Source: Cyclaneusma minus (lineage: Eukaryota > Ascomycota > Leotiomycetes > Marthamycetales > Marthamycetaceae). Taken from it: a stretch of 64,000 bases of DNA. The notes beneath the pieces are model-generated. The model did no database searches. It saw only the letters and a program-made list of their open reading frames with translations, and was not told the DNA's origin. The stretch is from the NCBI GenBank assembly GCA_037179335.1, contig JAKZHN010000013.1, positions 806,001 to 870,000 on the forward strand. The letters run 5' to 3'. Below, one piece after another: positions 20,285 to 30,949 of this stretch (position 1 is the stretch's first letter; each line of letters begins with the position of its first letter). A program made the translations under genes and the position numbers.

Positions 20285-20422
20285 TTTTTTTTTAAAGGAA
20301 AAAAAGGTAAAAAGGAAAAAAGAGAGCAAAACTGGAGCCGAACCCGGAGGTTCCTATCAGGAAACACAGCCGAACTGTGTTTTTCTGCGTAAATCGGTGA
20401 TTCCCTATAACCACTCGACCAC
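20285..20422 (-). repeat. tRNA-like Pol III box pair with T-run end (SINE-like), copy d
   Basis: On the minus strand TGTGGTCGAGTGGTTATAGGG (20422 side) is an almost canonical tRNA D-arm/A box, GGTTCGGCTCC (20344-20334) is a B box, and T6-T8 runs follow. Between them is a perfect hairpin AAACACAG-TTCGG-CTGTGTTT. The T-stem does not pair well and no acceptor stem matches, so this is a tRNA-derived repeat or pseudo-tRNA rather than a working tRNA. It lies between the two NTPase remnants. Confidence 0.5.
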
Positions 20423-20779
20423 AGGACGACTTTTCTATTAGACCTGTTCATGAATTAGTCTCGGTAACTGCCATATGTGTGGCGTTCCTCTTCCATTTTC
20501 TCGCTAAGTGGGGTTGAAGGATACGTGTCATCGCCTAAGGAGTTGGTTATTAGAGGACAAGATTCGAAGAAGGTCATTATGCGCATCAGGATCAATGCCA
20601 AGTCGCTATTGGCAGTCTTCAGCAAGGTTCTTGGATGTTGATGGGGAAGCAAACAATGCACTTTCTCTCGACCTTTCGAACACCTTATCCATTACCACCA
20701 TGAGTTCAGAGAAGAAACAGCCCTCAGGTCCTTCATACCCCTCGAAGAAGTTCAACCCTGAAAGAATTGCGTTGCTAGC

Positions 20780-22078
20780 GAGTTCGCAGAAAAGACTATC
20801 CTGGCTAAATACGAGTCGTTTCGAAACGCACATCCCAGAGCTCCAGTAAAGGTTTGCTTCGATGATTTATGGTGTCTTTTCAAGCCCGGAGATCTAGTCT
20901 ACGTTCCATCTGAAACCTTGGAAAAGGCCGTCAGAAAGAAGCTTCTCGATACAAGCCCGGACAAATATAACCCTGATTTCAACATTCATATAAAGATGAA
21001 GTCGCATAAGTCCACTATACAGCAAAAGATATGGCAAGTGCACGGTTTCGAAGACTTCGTCCGTTTCTCATCGGATTTCGAGGATTCCCACCGGAATCTC
21101 AACCTATTGCTAACCATTTTCTTTAGATTTCCTGGGGAAAGTGGAGTATTTCGACGGTTCTTTGTTTCTGACAACGAACCGCATCGGCAAACTTGACCCT
21201 GCTTTACCATCTCGACTTCATCTTGTATTACATTACAAACTACTCGGTGATGATGAGATTCATGAGATCTTTCGCACCAATATCCGAAGACTACAGAATG
21301 CCGAACAGCAGCAGTGCGATGCCAGCGGTGAGCCTGCGCTATGTATCTTGGAGCGCGACATATTACGATCCGCTGCGACCACTGCGCGAAGTATCCTAAC
21401 GGCAAAGGAGCCTGGAACGGGAGACAGATACGAAATGCCTTTATAGTGGCAGCTGGTATGGCGAGACATGAAGCTGAGCAAGAGGCTGGCCAAAACGTCC
21501 AGCCCCAACTGCGCTACTCTCACTTCGCAGAGGTGGAGAAGCTGAACGACAAGTACAACCGCTACCGAGCCCGAGTTCTAGGCGGAGATGACTCGCGGAA
21601 AGCCCTGCTGAATGAGGAGCGTGACGACGATTATGAAGAGAGTTATGACCAGCCCACCCGAACAAGCCATGGCCGCCTCACACCAAGTTACTTGGATGCT
21701 CATCGACAATCCGCCACTGCTTCGGGTCTACAAGGTAGCCGCGACCAATTCTCAACGCCTATATCTACTGCTCGACCATTTTCTATAACGGGCCATTCAA
21801 TGACCATGGCAAATCAGCAAAGTTATCAAGGACAACAACCTGTGACCTTGGGATATTCTTCTCCCCGAGAAATCTACCAGCGACCTATTCCATCAATGTC
21901 TCCTTTGGACGAAAACTTGCCCTACGGACGTGACCAGGAATACCAACCCGGTGGCCATCCTCGCCCAGCCACGAATACAGCTTTCCACCGCGATCAATCA
22001 AACCTGGAAATGCCCGTTAGTCAGTCCCCATTCATTTCTGGCACGCTCTCAACCATTTCCGAGGCCGGCAATAAATAA
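20780..22078 (+). pseudogene. AAA+ ATPase gene remnant (BCS1/DUF7025-like), internally deleted and frameshifted
   Basis: An N-terminal piece around 20780-21060 (ILAKYESFRNAHPRAPVKV, LWCLFKPGDLVYVP) belongs to the leader of large fungal AAA proteins. It is followed after about 70 bp by the C-terminal part of the AAA domain: KVEYFDGSLFLTTNRIGKLD, ALPSRLHLVLHYK, then, after a one-base frame change near 21365-21372, KYPNGKGAWNGRQIRNAF and AAGMARHEAE, and a 190-residue Gln/Ser/Pro-rich tail to a stop at 22078. The region with Walker A and the core of the ATPase is absent. The last 245 codons alone still form an open frame. Loss of the nucleotide-binding core makes this a pseudogene even if a transcript exists. 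Confidence 0.75.
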
Positions 22079-22525
22079 AATGTTTTTATAGCTAGAATGG
22101 ATAGCCCCTGCGGTAAATCAACCAATAACCATAACCCACGGGAATAACAAACACATGCTGATCGTGAAAGGGATGCGAAGATAATGGACGGCGTATAAGA
22201 AACACGAAGGGGGTATTCGGACGGTAATGGCGAATTTGCATGTACGCAAGGAACTGCAACAAACAAGAAACGAGAAACACGACAGGGGGGCGGGGTTGGG
22301 TTCAAACATTTTTCGCCTAACTGTAGTAGGAACACGCAAGACTCTCACTTTTCACCTCAGGTAGCTCCCAACAATGGTATCCCAGTCATTTCCTCAGCCC
22401 CAGCTCGAAACTAGTATTGAAAGCTCGAAATGCCCAACCAGAAAACCTCTAGCTTCATCGCGTGAAAGATAGTACCGCATGGGATGGAGAAAGTAAAAAG
22501 AGGCTGGCCAGTGGCCAGAAACCCT

Positions 22526-23463
22526 CTACCCTCCCACTTTTTCAAGCTCAATATCGTTCATTCTCCTCACGGCATCAAGAGCAATTGTCTTGGTCTCCTC
22601 GTCGTACTTGTCCGAAAGCTCATCAAACCTCTTCTTCCAAAACTCCCATCGCTCACGGCACATCCCTGCTTGGCCGTGATACAGCGGCCCATCGCTCCTC
22701 AATATTGTATCATCCGGGTATTCTGAGACCCCAGGTGAATTCTCAAATACCCACTTTCCAGCAAGCCTAATCCACTCGGCAGCGCCTCTCACCTTGCAGT
22801 CAGCAGCCTCGATGCTTTCGAGATGTTTGAATGTAATCTCCAGGGGCGTCACGCAAATTTCAATGCCCGATCCCATCAGGCGACCAAAGAAGGAGTTCAT
22901 GTTGACATATTCGTCCTTGCGTCCTTGATCTGCATCTTGCTCGGTGGCCATTACTGAGATAAATTTCATCAGCAGTTGTCTGCAATAAGCGCACTCGGGT
23001 GGCTAACTTACTGTCCCACCATTCTCTCGCCTGCATGCCCAACTCAGGATGAGTGACATCTCTCCAGACTTCTCTTTTAACCTATTACTAGAAGTCAGCA
23101 CAAAACCGGAAGTTTGAAGACTTAGGCCGTACTGACCTCCGTATTAAACCAGTATGCTTGTCTAGACAGCTGCTTCAAAGCATGTAGCAGGTCGACAAAT
23201 TTGTCCTGGGACGGATGATCATAAGGAATCTGGACGGCGAGCTCAATTATAGTTCCGTAAAACTCCCAGAAAAAAGTCTTCGGGGGATAAATACGACCCT
23301 CGTGGACATCAAGTATTTGATCAACCTGACTGGCCGCCTCGCTAGCTGATGTAGCAGAGTGTGGCTGAAGGTAGTCCACGAGAATAGAATAGTACTCGGG
23401 TGCGTCGTCTCTCTCGGCTCCGTCCACTTTCCAGGTTTCTATGAAGAGGTCGAGTTCTGCCAT
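22526..23463 (-). CDS. DUF3632 family protein (274 aa)
   Basis: Three exons: 23463-23137, 23081-23012 and 22953-22526. Introns are 55 bp (GTCAGT...TAATAG) and 58 bp (GTAAGT...CTCAG), and the phases fit (GAG|GTT; A|TA). ATG 23463 starts MAELDLFIETWK; a more upstream start lacks support. The protein is typical of the fungus-specific DUF3632 family: YYSILVDYLQP, VHEGRIYPPKTFFWEFYG, QIPYDHPSQDKFVDLLHALK, and in the last exon MNSFFGRLMGSG and CKVRGAAEWIRLAGKWVFEN. It is mostly helical, without signal peptide or membrane segments. The biochemical role of the family is unknown to me. It is divergent from the M24 gene, with a long palindrome in the shared upstream region. Confidence 0.9.
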
Positions 23464-24284
23464 AATGAAGACTGTAGACCGAAAATAGCGGGAAGGGAAA
23501 AGAAAGAGGAGAGTGGGGAATGTGTGATTAGAACCAGAGTCGCAGGCTTCTATAAATGCTCCGTGATGTGACAACGTTGAGTCACTCGAGTGTTGGGAGA
23601 GTGCTTCAAATCGGCGATGAGTCAACTTTGCTTAGGCGCGGACGGCACAGTTTGATGAACCTGATAGGCAGACAAGCGAACGAGTGGTTCATCTCAGCTT
23701 GTGTACATACCTACTTTCCGATGAGCCTCCTGTACTCTACCACTTCCCACTGTCACATGAGTAATCATGTGACAGCACAGACTTCCGCGCAATAATAACC
23801 TGGTCGAAAAATCTCTTCAATACTCCTGTTGATGGTAAGTACGAGACGGGAGTCAAATCTTAGTTTGCATTTGTGGTTAAGGTATTTCGCAGTTGCAAAC
23901 GACACCACCAGCTGAGCTCGGTGAGGTCGAATGGATGTCGCACAAGCTAGGTGCACTGACCACATCACGTGCGCCGCATCCGTTTCCCCTCTGTGGAGCG
24001 TAGATCCCCCGCTCGATCTCCGCACCATCGTCCATAAACCTTGTCCAGCACAATGGCGCCAGGATCCCAGAATCCTTCCAATCCCATTTCTTGCTCGCCA
24101 ATACAGAAAGGCTAAGTGGCCAAGCTTTCTCTTATCTCCCATTAACTTTCCGTTCTTCCTCATTCAAAAACAGGCAACGGCCGCGTGCTGCTATCATCAA
24201 GGACTTGAACTTTCAAGTCCAAGCAACTCCCTTCGGACCCTTCCCTTCCCTCAAAGTCACTCGCAAACCGACAACTTGTCCAGC
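23464..24284. promoter_or_regulatory. Divergent promoter region of DUF3632 and M24 genes
   Basis: 0.8 kb between two divergent start codons. It contains the 26-bp perfect palindrome at 23750-23775 and one CACGTG near 23967. A pyrimidine-rich stretch (24200-24270) precedes the M24 start. No gene is supported. Confidence 0.5.
23750..23775. promoter_or_regulatory. Perfect inverted repeat with twin CACATG/CATGTG
   Basis: CTGTCACATGA-GTAA-TCATGTGACAG: 11-bp arms, 4-bp loop, no mismatch. Each arm contains an E-box-like CACATG inside TCACATGA, a layout suited to a dimeric or tetrameric DNA-binding protein. Confidence 0.6.
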
Positions 24285-24989
24285 ATGGCCACCGAGACAA
24301 TCACCACCCAAGAGCAGCAACGAGCAGCCTACCTCCTAGACGCACAATCCAAAGCCGTCGCGCTCTTCTCCGAAATCGAACAAACCATCATCCGCCCCGG
24401 CGTCAGCGAGAAGCAACTCAGCAACGAGATTCACGAGCTCGGCGCCAAACGCCACAACATCCGCACCCACTGGCACAAACGAGTCGTACGCAGCGGTCCG
24501 CACACGCTCAAGCCCTACGCCGAGAACCCACCCGACCGCACCGTCGAGCCCGACGACATCCTCTTCGTCGACCTCGGTCCTGTCTTCGAAGCATGGGAAG
24601 CGGATTTTGGCCGTACGTATGTGCTGGGTGATAGTGAGGAGAAAAAGAAGCTCAGGGATACGCTGGAGCCGACTTGGAAGGCAGTGAAGGCGAAGTATGA
24701 GGAGAGGCCGGATATGACGGGTGAGGAGTTGTATGATATTGCTTGTGAGTATGGGAGGAAGGCGGGGTATGAGTTTGGGGGCCAGATTGCGGGGCATTTG
24801 GTGGGGGACTTTCCTCATGAGAGGATTCCGAATGATAAGATTGCTCTTTATATTACGAAGGGGAACAAGGAGAGTATGGCGCAGCTGGGGAAGGATGGTA
24901 TGAAGAGGCATTGGATTTTGGAGATCCACCTTGTGGATAGAGAGAAGGAGATTGGAGGGTTTATGGAGCAGCTTTTGACGGCTGAGTGA
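24285..24989 (+). CDS. M24-family metallopeptidase-like protein (234 aa)
   Basis: The frame opens upstream, but ATG 24285 (MATETITTQEQQ), preceded by a pyrimidine-rich leader, gives the natural N-terminus. The fold signature of creatinase/aminopeptidase P-type enzymes is visible: GVSEKQLSNEIHEL, the metal-ligand segment FVDLGPVFEAWEADFGRTYV (two Asp), GHLVGDFPHE (His) and ILEIHLVD (Glu). At about 230 residues it is the short catalytic-domain-only form, lacking the N-terminal creatinase domain. The fifth ligand glutamate of true prolidases is not obvious, so peptidase activity is not certain. No signal peptide; cytosolic is likely. Divergent partner: the DUF3632 gene. Confidence 0.88.
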   Translation: MATETITTQEQQRAAYLLDAQSKAVALFSEIEQTIIRPGVSEKQLSNEIHELGAKRHNIRTHWHKRVVRSGPHTLKPYAENPPDRTVEPDDILFVDLGPVFEAWEADFGRTYVLGDSEEKKKLRDTLEPTWKAVKAKYEERPDMTGEELYDIACEYGRKAGYEFGGQIAGHLVGDFPHERIPNDKIALYITKGNKESMAQLGKDGMKRHWILEIHLVDREKEIGGFMEQLLTAE

Positions 24990-25242
24990 TTGAAAAGTTT
25001 GAGAACTTGGGAAGTTTAGTCTTGGTGTTCCCCTGAAGGAAGTCTCGGAAGAAGGCATGGGTTGCATTCATGATCCGGCATGGACTGAAGTTTGACGAAG
25101 GTTCTGCTTATTGATTGTCATGTCGATCGTTGCGAGTCTAATTGGGGCTGGACTTCGAAAAGGCCGGCACCGGTTACTGACGCCGGCGCTAAAGAACTCC
25201 TTTCAGTAACAGCCACTATCGCTCCTAGGAAGCGCCGTCTTC

Positions 25243-25264
25243 CACGTGACACTCTACTATAAAT
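25243..25264 (+). promoter_or_regulatory. Array A module 1
   Basis: CACGTGAC at 25243 followed by TATAAAT at 25258, only 9 bp apart. No minus-strand TATA seen. Confidence 0.4.
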
Positions 25265-25774
25265 ACTCCTGGGTGTTTCTGCTGGCTTTGAATCCAATTT
25301 CAACACAAGAATCAAGATTCTCGACCCCATTGTATCTTCAAGCATGTCAACCGTCAGGATGCACCTATTGTACGACTGCTTCTATTTCGACTCCATCTCT
25401 CCCTTCCAAGTGGCCACACACCAGCCAGACTCGACAACAAGCACTGCCGTCAGGTGTAGGATGCTGCCGCCGTGAACGGTTCCTACCGTTACTTGAGCTT
25501 CCTTCCACCAGCGACCACTGGATTACATGTATACCATCCCCGTTCTTGTCCTTCTCTACCGCTGTCATGGAGATGCAGGTATTTCTTTTCGCAACCCCAG
25601 GCTGTACCCACACCTTGAATTACGAGTTCCGCACCGAACCGCTGGTCCCAAGCACGATTCTTCACTGAGAGGAATTTGTTTCTTTGGTCAGACCCCTTGC
25701 GTTCAGAGAGGTGGTTTCATACCTGAGAGCTGTCTGGGGTTTGCCGCTGCTGCGCTAGCGCGAGTGGCAAAGCC

Positions 25775-25810
25775 ACGTGACAAGCTCGAGTTGTAAAAAG
25801 CTATAAATAA
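25775..25810 (+). promoter_or_regulatory. Array A module 2
   Basis: CACGTGAC at 25775, GCTATAAATA at about 25801. A degenerate 'cagagaggtggtttcatacc' upstream corresponds to the minus-strand TATA flank of module 3. Confidence 0.4.
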
Positions 25811-26347
25811 GAGGCTCTTATTCCCTAGAGACATATCAAGAAGGATATGCTGTTAGTCGACGTACATGGCACAGAAAACGCTGACATGAGAAATGTTTCT
25901 GTTTTCTCTTCTCTGGTAGGATTGCAGCTGTCTCAAAGTTGGGACTCTATGGTTCATTTCTCTCGGAGACACTATCAGTAGCATGCCAAAGAACTGTGAA
26001 GTCAAGCAGTTCCAGCTTCGCGGCTAAGAATGCCGAATATGCTGCTGCCTTGAAGTGGGCCTGCTGTCACAGATTACTTCTACTGTCGTTTCGACGCTTT
26101 GTCGTTGTTCGTGAGTTCTCCCTTTCAAGGGTGAAGGCTGAAAGTCTGCAACCGTTCACTGTCAATTGCATCAATTCCTCCCGTGTTACTGTTTTTGGAT
26201 AGGGAAGACTATCAATGTTAAATCGTACAACGCCATTTGGGCTCTGGTAGGCATAGTCAGGCGGACGTGCGCCACTACATCGCAGAGTGACTGAATGAGA
26301 GAGACACAAAAGGGAATTGAGCTTCATCAGCAGCACAGAGAGGTATT

Positions 26348-26428
26348 CTTATACCCAAGTCTCCGTCGGGTCACGTGCGCGCTAGGAAGCAACTAGGCTC
26401 ACCTCTAAAGAGAGGGAAGGTATAAAAT
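26348..26428. promoter_or_regulatory. Array A module 3 (divergent TATA pair)
   Basis: CTTATACC at 26348 (minus TATA), TCACGTGC at 26371, GGTATAAAATGC at 26419 (plus TATA). Confidence 0.45.
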
Positions 26429-26883
26429 GCTTCACCTTTTGCGCTAATTTGAAAACCAAGATCTGTTCCCAGCAGCAGCACACTAGCACACTTAGGAGTC
26501 CGGGAAAGCGACGAGGATATCCGGTATTCCGAATTTTTGTTCGATTGACTGATATTTTTATTGTTGGAAACGAACTGCGAAAAAGCCCAGAATTCTTATC
26601 TGGATCGACAGGCTAAGACGGGCTGCTGTCGCTACTGTGCGCTGCCACCGGTGGGTTATCTTGCTTCCACACTCCTCGCTGCTGTGGTTTCGCGTGGATA
26701 CTAGAGACACTGGATCTTCGCCTGGACCGGAGTCTGAAAACGCAGTCTCAGACTGCGTTCTGCAGATTCCCGAGGTTGCAGCTTAACGATTTCCTAGTCA
26801 AACGCTTGACGGCTAGTCAGAAAGACTGCAGAAAGTCTGCAGAAAGACCCGGTTCTGATTCTCTACCAGCGGCAAAGAGGGTG

Positions 26884-26987
26884 CTTTTATAGCTCTACAT
26901 TCGCTGCTCCGTTACGCTAGAGGTATTATGTGAGAATTTGAGTCACGTGCTGTAAATCTGTCTGTAGCCGTGGGCTTTGCTATAAAG
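26884..26987. promoter_or_regulatory. Array A module 4 (divergent TATA pair)
   Basis: GCTTTTATAGCTC (26883, minus TATA GCTATAAAAGC), GTCACGTGC (26942), GCTATAAAGCC (26979, plus TATA). The minus TATA is identical to that of Array B units. Confidence 0.5.
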
Positions 26988-27435
26988 CCTTTGAACTGTC
27001 CGCGCTTGCTCGAGCAAGTTGAAAACTTCAGACCGACAAGGACACTTAGAATGAAAAGCTGGAGAGCCCGAAGGCACGGGTCCGCATTTCAAGCATCGTA
27101 CCTATCTTCTGGTATCACAGTCTGTAGATTGAACAAGATTTCTTATTCATCACCTGTCGGAAACCAGTCGACTGCTCCCTCAGGGGTGTTCCACCACCGT
27201 GCGGGCTTTCCACCGTCGTCAAATTTACCCTGGCGCTTGATACCCGCAGAGATGATGGCGTCCGGTGAGCATTCCAAAAAAGATCTGTTCCAGCACGAAT
27301 TGAACAGGGATTTCACAGACATCTCATCTTGTACCTCAGAATGCCGCCTGAGTGATTAGGACCTTGAGTGGAAATGATTGCTCGCCTCTGCCCCTTTTTG
27401 TATTTGGTGGGACCTTAGCTGTGTCACCAGAATTC

Positions 27436-27570
27436 CACGTGACGCTGAAAACTTAACATGAAGGCGACAAGAGCTTTCGTCTGAAGATCACACCCAGCTT
27501 CCGATATCTTACGCCTCTTCTTCTGGTAGTTGGCCTCCCACACGTGTTTGCGGGCTGGCTGGGTATAAAT
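27436..27570 (+). promoter_or_regulatory. Array A module 5 with downstream small ORF
   Basis: CACGTGAC at 27436 and CACGTG at 27541, then GGTATAAATATAGC at 27562. An ATG in good context (CAAACAAAATGA) follows at 27611. Confidence 0.45.
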
Positions 27571-27610
27571 ATAGCAGCGATTACCTCGATCCTACTTCTC
27601 TCCAAACAAA

Positions 27611-27865
27611 ATGAGCCTCACCCTCTTGTCTACTAGACACAATACTCGATTCATGACTTGCAAGTGGAGTCACTTTAATATTCTCAACTGCAGACGGGAG
27701 GCAAAGGGGTGTATTCCAGAAATGCCGGATCAATCAAGTATCGTCGCTCTTTGCTGCTGTCGTCGAAGCAATCCACCGTCTACTAAGATTCTCACCGCCG
27801 GTGGCCTGGTGCCCACACATTCAAAGGTAAATCCAGTTCTTGGAGTGTCGAGAAGCCAGGATTAA
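27611..27865 (+). CDS. Small Cys-containing ORF downstream of Array A module 5 (84 codons), doubtful
   Basis: ATG 27611 lies 44 bp after a TATAAAT box and has a fungal-type initiation context. The predicted protein has paired cysteines near its middle (CRREAKGC, CCCRR) but no signal peptide and no family I recognise. A GTAAAT just before the end of the similarity-free frame (AAAG|GTAAATCC) could be a 5' splice site. It is the only module with a reasonable ATG close to its TATA box, so it may be a real small gene or chance. Confidence 0.25.
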   Translation: MSLTLLSTRHNTRFMTCKWSHFNILNCRREAKGCIPEMPDQSSIVALCCCRRSNPPSTKILTAGGLVPTHSKVNPVLGVSRSQD

Positions 27866-28103
27866 AATCGATCAGGATGTGGTTTTCCAAACAGGCCGAA
27901 GCTGCACCTGCATCTAGCCTTCCACAGCCATGGTCTACCATGGAAGGCATTTTGGATTATACGGGTTTGCTGAATTCGCAAGGTAGACCCACTAGAGGCT
28001 TCATATACCTTGCCAAGACCAGAGATTGGACAAATACACACGATAGGTTGATGTCTACCTTGCTAAGCTGAGCTAGTAAGTCGCGAGATGAAATTGAGCT
28101 CGT

Positions 28104-28155
28104 CACGTGACTCAACAGTAGAACTTGAGTATGAGCGGCAGAGACAACTATAAAT
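28104..28155 (+). promoter_or_regulatory. Array A module 6
   Basis: GTCACGTGAC palindromic E-box core at 28102-28111, then CTATAAATTA at 28148. Confidence 0.4.
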
Positions 28156-28496
28156 TAATCGCGTGTGAGCATTCTTTGAAGAGTAGGCTACCACCTGCGG
28201 AGTGGGGGGAAAATTGCATCCGTAACTTAACCTGCCAAGAGGCAAGTAGATCTGCCACACCAGCACCAAAGCACTTTCGTGGAATGATCTCAGACTCCTA
28301 GCCACCTCACCCCAGAACTTCCACATCATCTCAAAGTGCAGGATGCTGTCATTACGCACTACTTCTCCTGTCACGCAACACACCTCCCGTCACGCAAACC
28401 CCCTACCGTCGGGGTCCAACTGTTCACGCCAGATCCAGATCCACCTGGTAGGTCTCAGCACTCAACTCGAGCACCCGATCTATCGTCGACACAGCC

Positions 28497-28675
28497 TTTT
28501 TATACCCATTTCGCACCCTTGCCAGTCTCCACAGCTTGGCGTTCACGTGACGTCTGGCAGGAAGTGTGAATCAGAGCTGCGTCAGGTGACTGCTTCGGTT
28601 TTGAGGGAGCGCCGGAGCAGGAATGGAACGTGGCGTATTGCATAGCTGAATCAGAGACGGGAGAGGTATATATAG
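28497..28675. promoter_or_regulatory. Array A module 7 (divergent TATA pair)
   Basis: CCTTTTTATACCC (28495, minus TATA), TTCACGTGACGTC (28542, E-box overlapping a CRE-like ACGTC) and GAGAGGTATATATAG (28662, plus TATA). Confidence 0.45.
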
Positions 28676-28836
28676 TCTATTATCCTTGGTTATAGCGGTG
28701 GGAATGTCGCATGAAAGCCATGTAGACCTATCATCAATCAAGGAACAAAATTCTCATACAGAAGAACTATCGAGCGGTTATAGGACGAGAGAATAACAGC
28801 TCATCAAAGGATAGGGTCACCCGATGAATAACTTGC

Positions 28837-30949
28837 TCAGCTCGCCGCCCTCTCCTCTCTTTCTTCAAGTTTCTCGTCCTTGTAAAACCCCTCGAACTTA
28901 TCTCCCTGTCCCTCGCCCGCACCCACCTCTTCCCTAACTCCCTGAATAGTCCCCAACCTCAACTCCTTCTTCGGCGCCTTCACATATCCAGGGTTAGCCT
29001 TCCACCCCAGAACAATCTGCCAAATCTCTTTGACCCGGCGAGTGTCCAATTCACGACTTTCGTCTCTCGCGCCCTCTTTTCCTCCTCGCCAAACCACAAA
29101 GCTATCCGCACGCACCAAGACAAAATCATAGTCTTCCCAGACCTTCTTGACATGCGTCTCACCCGCGCCAACCCTGACGTGCTTCAACTCCACACCCATC
29201 TCCTTCGCAAGAGCCACAAACCTCTCCGCCACCCCTTCTCCAGTCTGTTCGCCACCAACCCCTTCAAAATCCATCAGCGTCCACTCCGGCCCCAAGAGAT
29301 CCAACACACTCGTCTCTCCATCTGCCAAGAACACATGCGGCGCCCTATGCCCCGGCCTCGTCGTCGGCGTATACCGCTTACAATGCCACCCACACTCCAT
29401 CGTCCCATCACCCACAATGACCGGCGAATTCCCATACCTCGCATCCAACTCCACGCCCCTATCCGCACACTCACTGCCCACCGTATCCAAATGCTCCCTC
29501 AACTCCCCCCTTGCCTTTTCCCCCTCTTCCCCCTCATCCAAAAGCACCCCAATCTCACCCTTCTTCTCCATCTCGATCACTTTGCCCATTAACGGCGCAT
29601 ACTTGTCCGCCAAATGCCCATCACAAGCCTCCAGCCTCATCATCATCGCCGGCCGTCGCTCTTCTGTATAACTCTCCACTAACCCCGGACCTCCCACCCC
29701 CTTATACAAACTTCCCAGTCGCCAAGCCATAGCAATCGCGTCTTCAACACCGCTATTCATGCCATAGCCTCCATATGGCGGATTGCGATGTGCGGCGTCA
29801 CCGCCGAGAAGAATGCGCCCGGCTTTACCGGCACCAGAGTTTGACGTGTAGGTGTCGGCGAGGGCGAAGTTGGGACGCCAGGCGTTGGCAACGAGGATGG
29901 TGTCGATTGGGATGCGGAGGGGAGCGCCGATGCCGCCGAGTACGCTGTAGATTACTTCTACGGGGTTGGCTTCTAGGGCGGCGATTGCAGAGGCGTCCGT
30001 GGGGCAGGTTTGGTGGACTGTGTAGGTGTCGATGCCGTCTTGGTCGATGATGAACCCCATGTGGAGAGGGATGCCGTGCCAGAAGGTGCCGAGGGGGGCG
30101 AGTTCGGTGAGAGCTTTGGAGCGGAAGTGGACGAGGAAGAATGCGAAAGGCAGAGGTCTCCCTTCCATGACAATCCCTGCAGCCTTCCTCACCCGACTCT
30201 GTCCCCCATCAGCACCTACTAGATACGCAGCCCTGATCTTCTGTTCCTGGTTATTGAGATCGAGAAAAGTAGCAGTGACGCCTTCGTCATCTTCAGAGAG
30301 GCCCGCAAACTTGTAGCCAAAATGCGTAGTGATCAGGGGTTCAGCGAGACACTTCTTCTTCAGGAACCCTTCTAATATGATCTGCGAACCGCGCTGGCCT
30401 GGCTCTGCAGGCTGAGTGCCGTCGTTGTTGGATCGGATTGTAGCCCAGTCTTGGTTGATTGATGGCAGTTCCTGGGGCGAGTCGTTAGCTATGATGTTAT
30501 CAAGACACGATTTGAAACTGGATGCAAATAAATAGCAGAAGAAAATATGAATAAAGGTTTTGATCGAAATCATCAAAGGTAGAGTTTTTGTGAAGAAATC
30601 GCAAAAGTACAGATCAAGGGGCTTCGAAGCATAAGCGTACCCATTTAGCAAAAATCTTCTTTTCCGGCCCACACGTATTGTAGAACAATGTATCGCTTGG
30701 TGTGTCCGGTGATATCGTACCGGGCTGTCGGCGATACTCATCAGCCAGACCCATCATGCGCAGGTACTCCATGGAACGGCAGTTTGTCAGATCCATTTTG
30801 GGCCATCGGGTCATCTCTGTATTCATTTCACAGAGCGTCGACGGCACGTTCATTTGTGCCAGTTTGAGCGCTGTCAACATGCCAACAGGGCCAGCTCCGA
30901 CTATGAGAGGGCCTGGGGAGGTCATCACCTCCTCGGATGTGGAACCCAT
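28837..30949 (-). CDS. FAD-dependent aromatic monooxygenase (phenol hydroxylase-like), 647 aa
   Basis: Two exons: 30949-30641 and 30471-28837, joined in phase 0 across a 169-bp intron (GTACGC...GCTAACGAC...CCCCAG), long for this window. Exon 1 has the dinucleotide-binding LIVGAGPVGMLTALKLAQ. Exon 2 has the DG motif YLVGADGGQSRVRKAAG at about residues 175-190 and the FAD ribityl-binding GD motif ILLGGDAAHRNPPYGGYGMN, the three landmarks of class A flavin hydroxylases. The C-terminal 200 residues form the thioredoxin-like dimerisation domain typical of phenol 2-monooxygenase and TfdB-type enzymes (YDFVLVRADSFVVWRG). It would hydroxylate an aromatic ring using NAD(P)H and O2; the substrate cannot be read from sequence. 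It is not in a visible biosynthetic cluster. Confidence 0.92.

Larger units (their letters stand above)
24990..28836. repeat. Array A: seven spaced CACGTG + TATA modules, no convincing gene
   Basis: 3.8 kb without a recognisable protein. CACGTG (mostly CACGTGAC) occurs at 25243, 25775, 26372, 26944, 27436 (plus 27541), 28104 and 28544, spaced 440-670 bp. Each is followed on the plus strand by TATAAA or TATATA: 25258, 25803, 26421, 26981, 27564, 28149, 28667. At least three (26348, 26884, 28497) also have a minus-strand TATA on the other side. The 'cagagaggt' flank is shared by modules 2 and 3. Inter-module sequences are too diverged for me to align, unlike Array B. Confidence 0.55.

Noticed and set aside
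20285..20422. Functional tRNA gene
   Set aside because: Good A and B boxes, but no pairing acceptor stem and a poor T-stem. The same holds for 4007-4142, 4754-4898 and 33684-33832.
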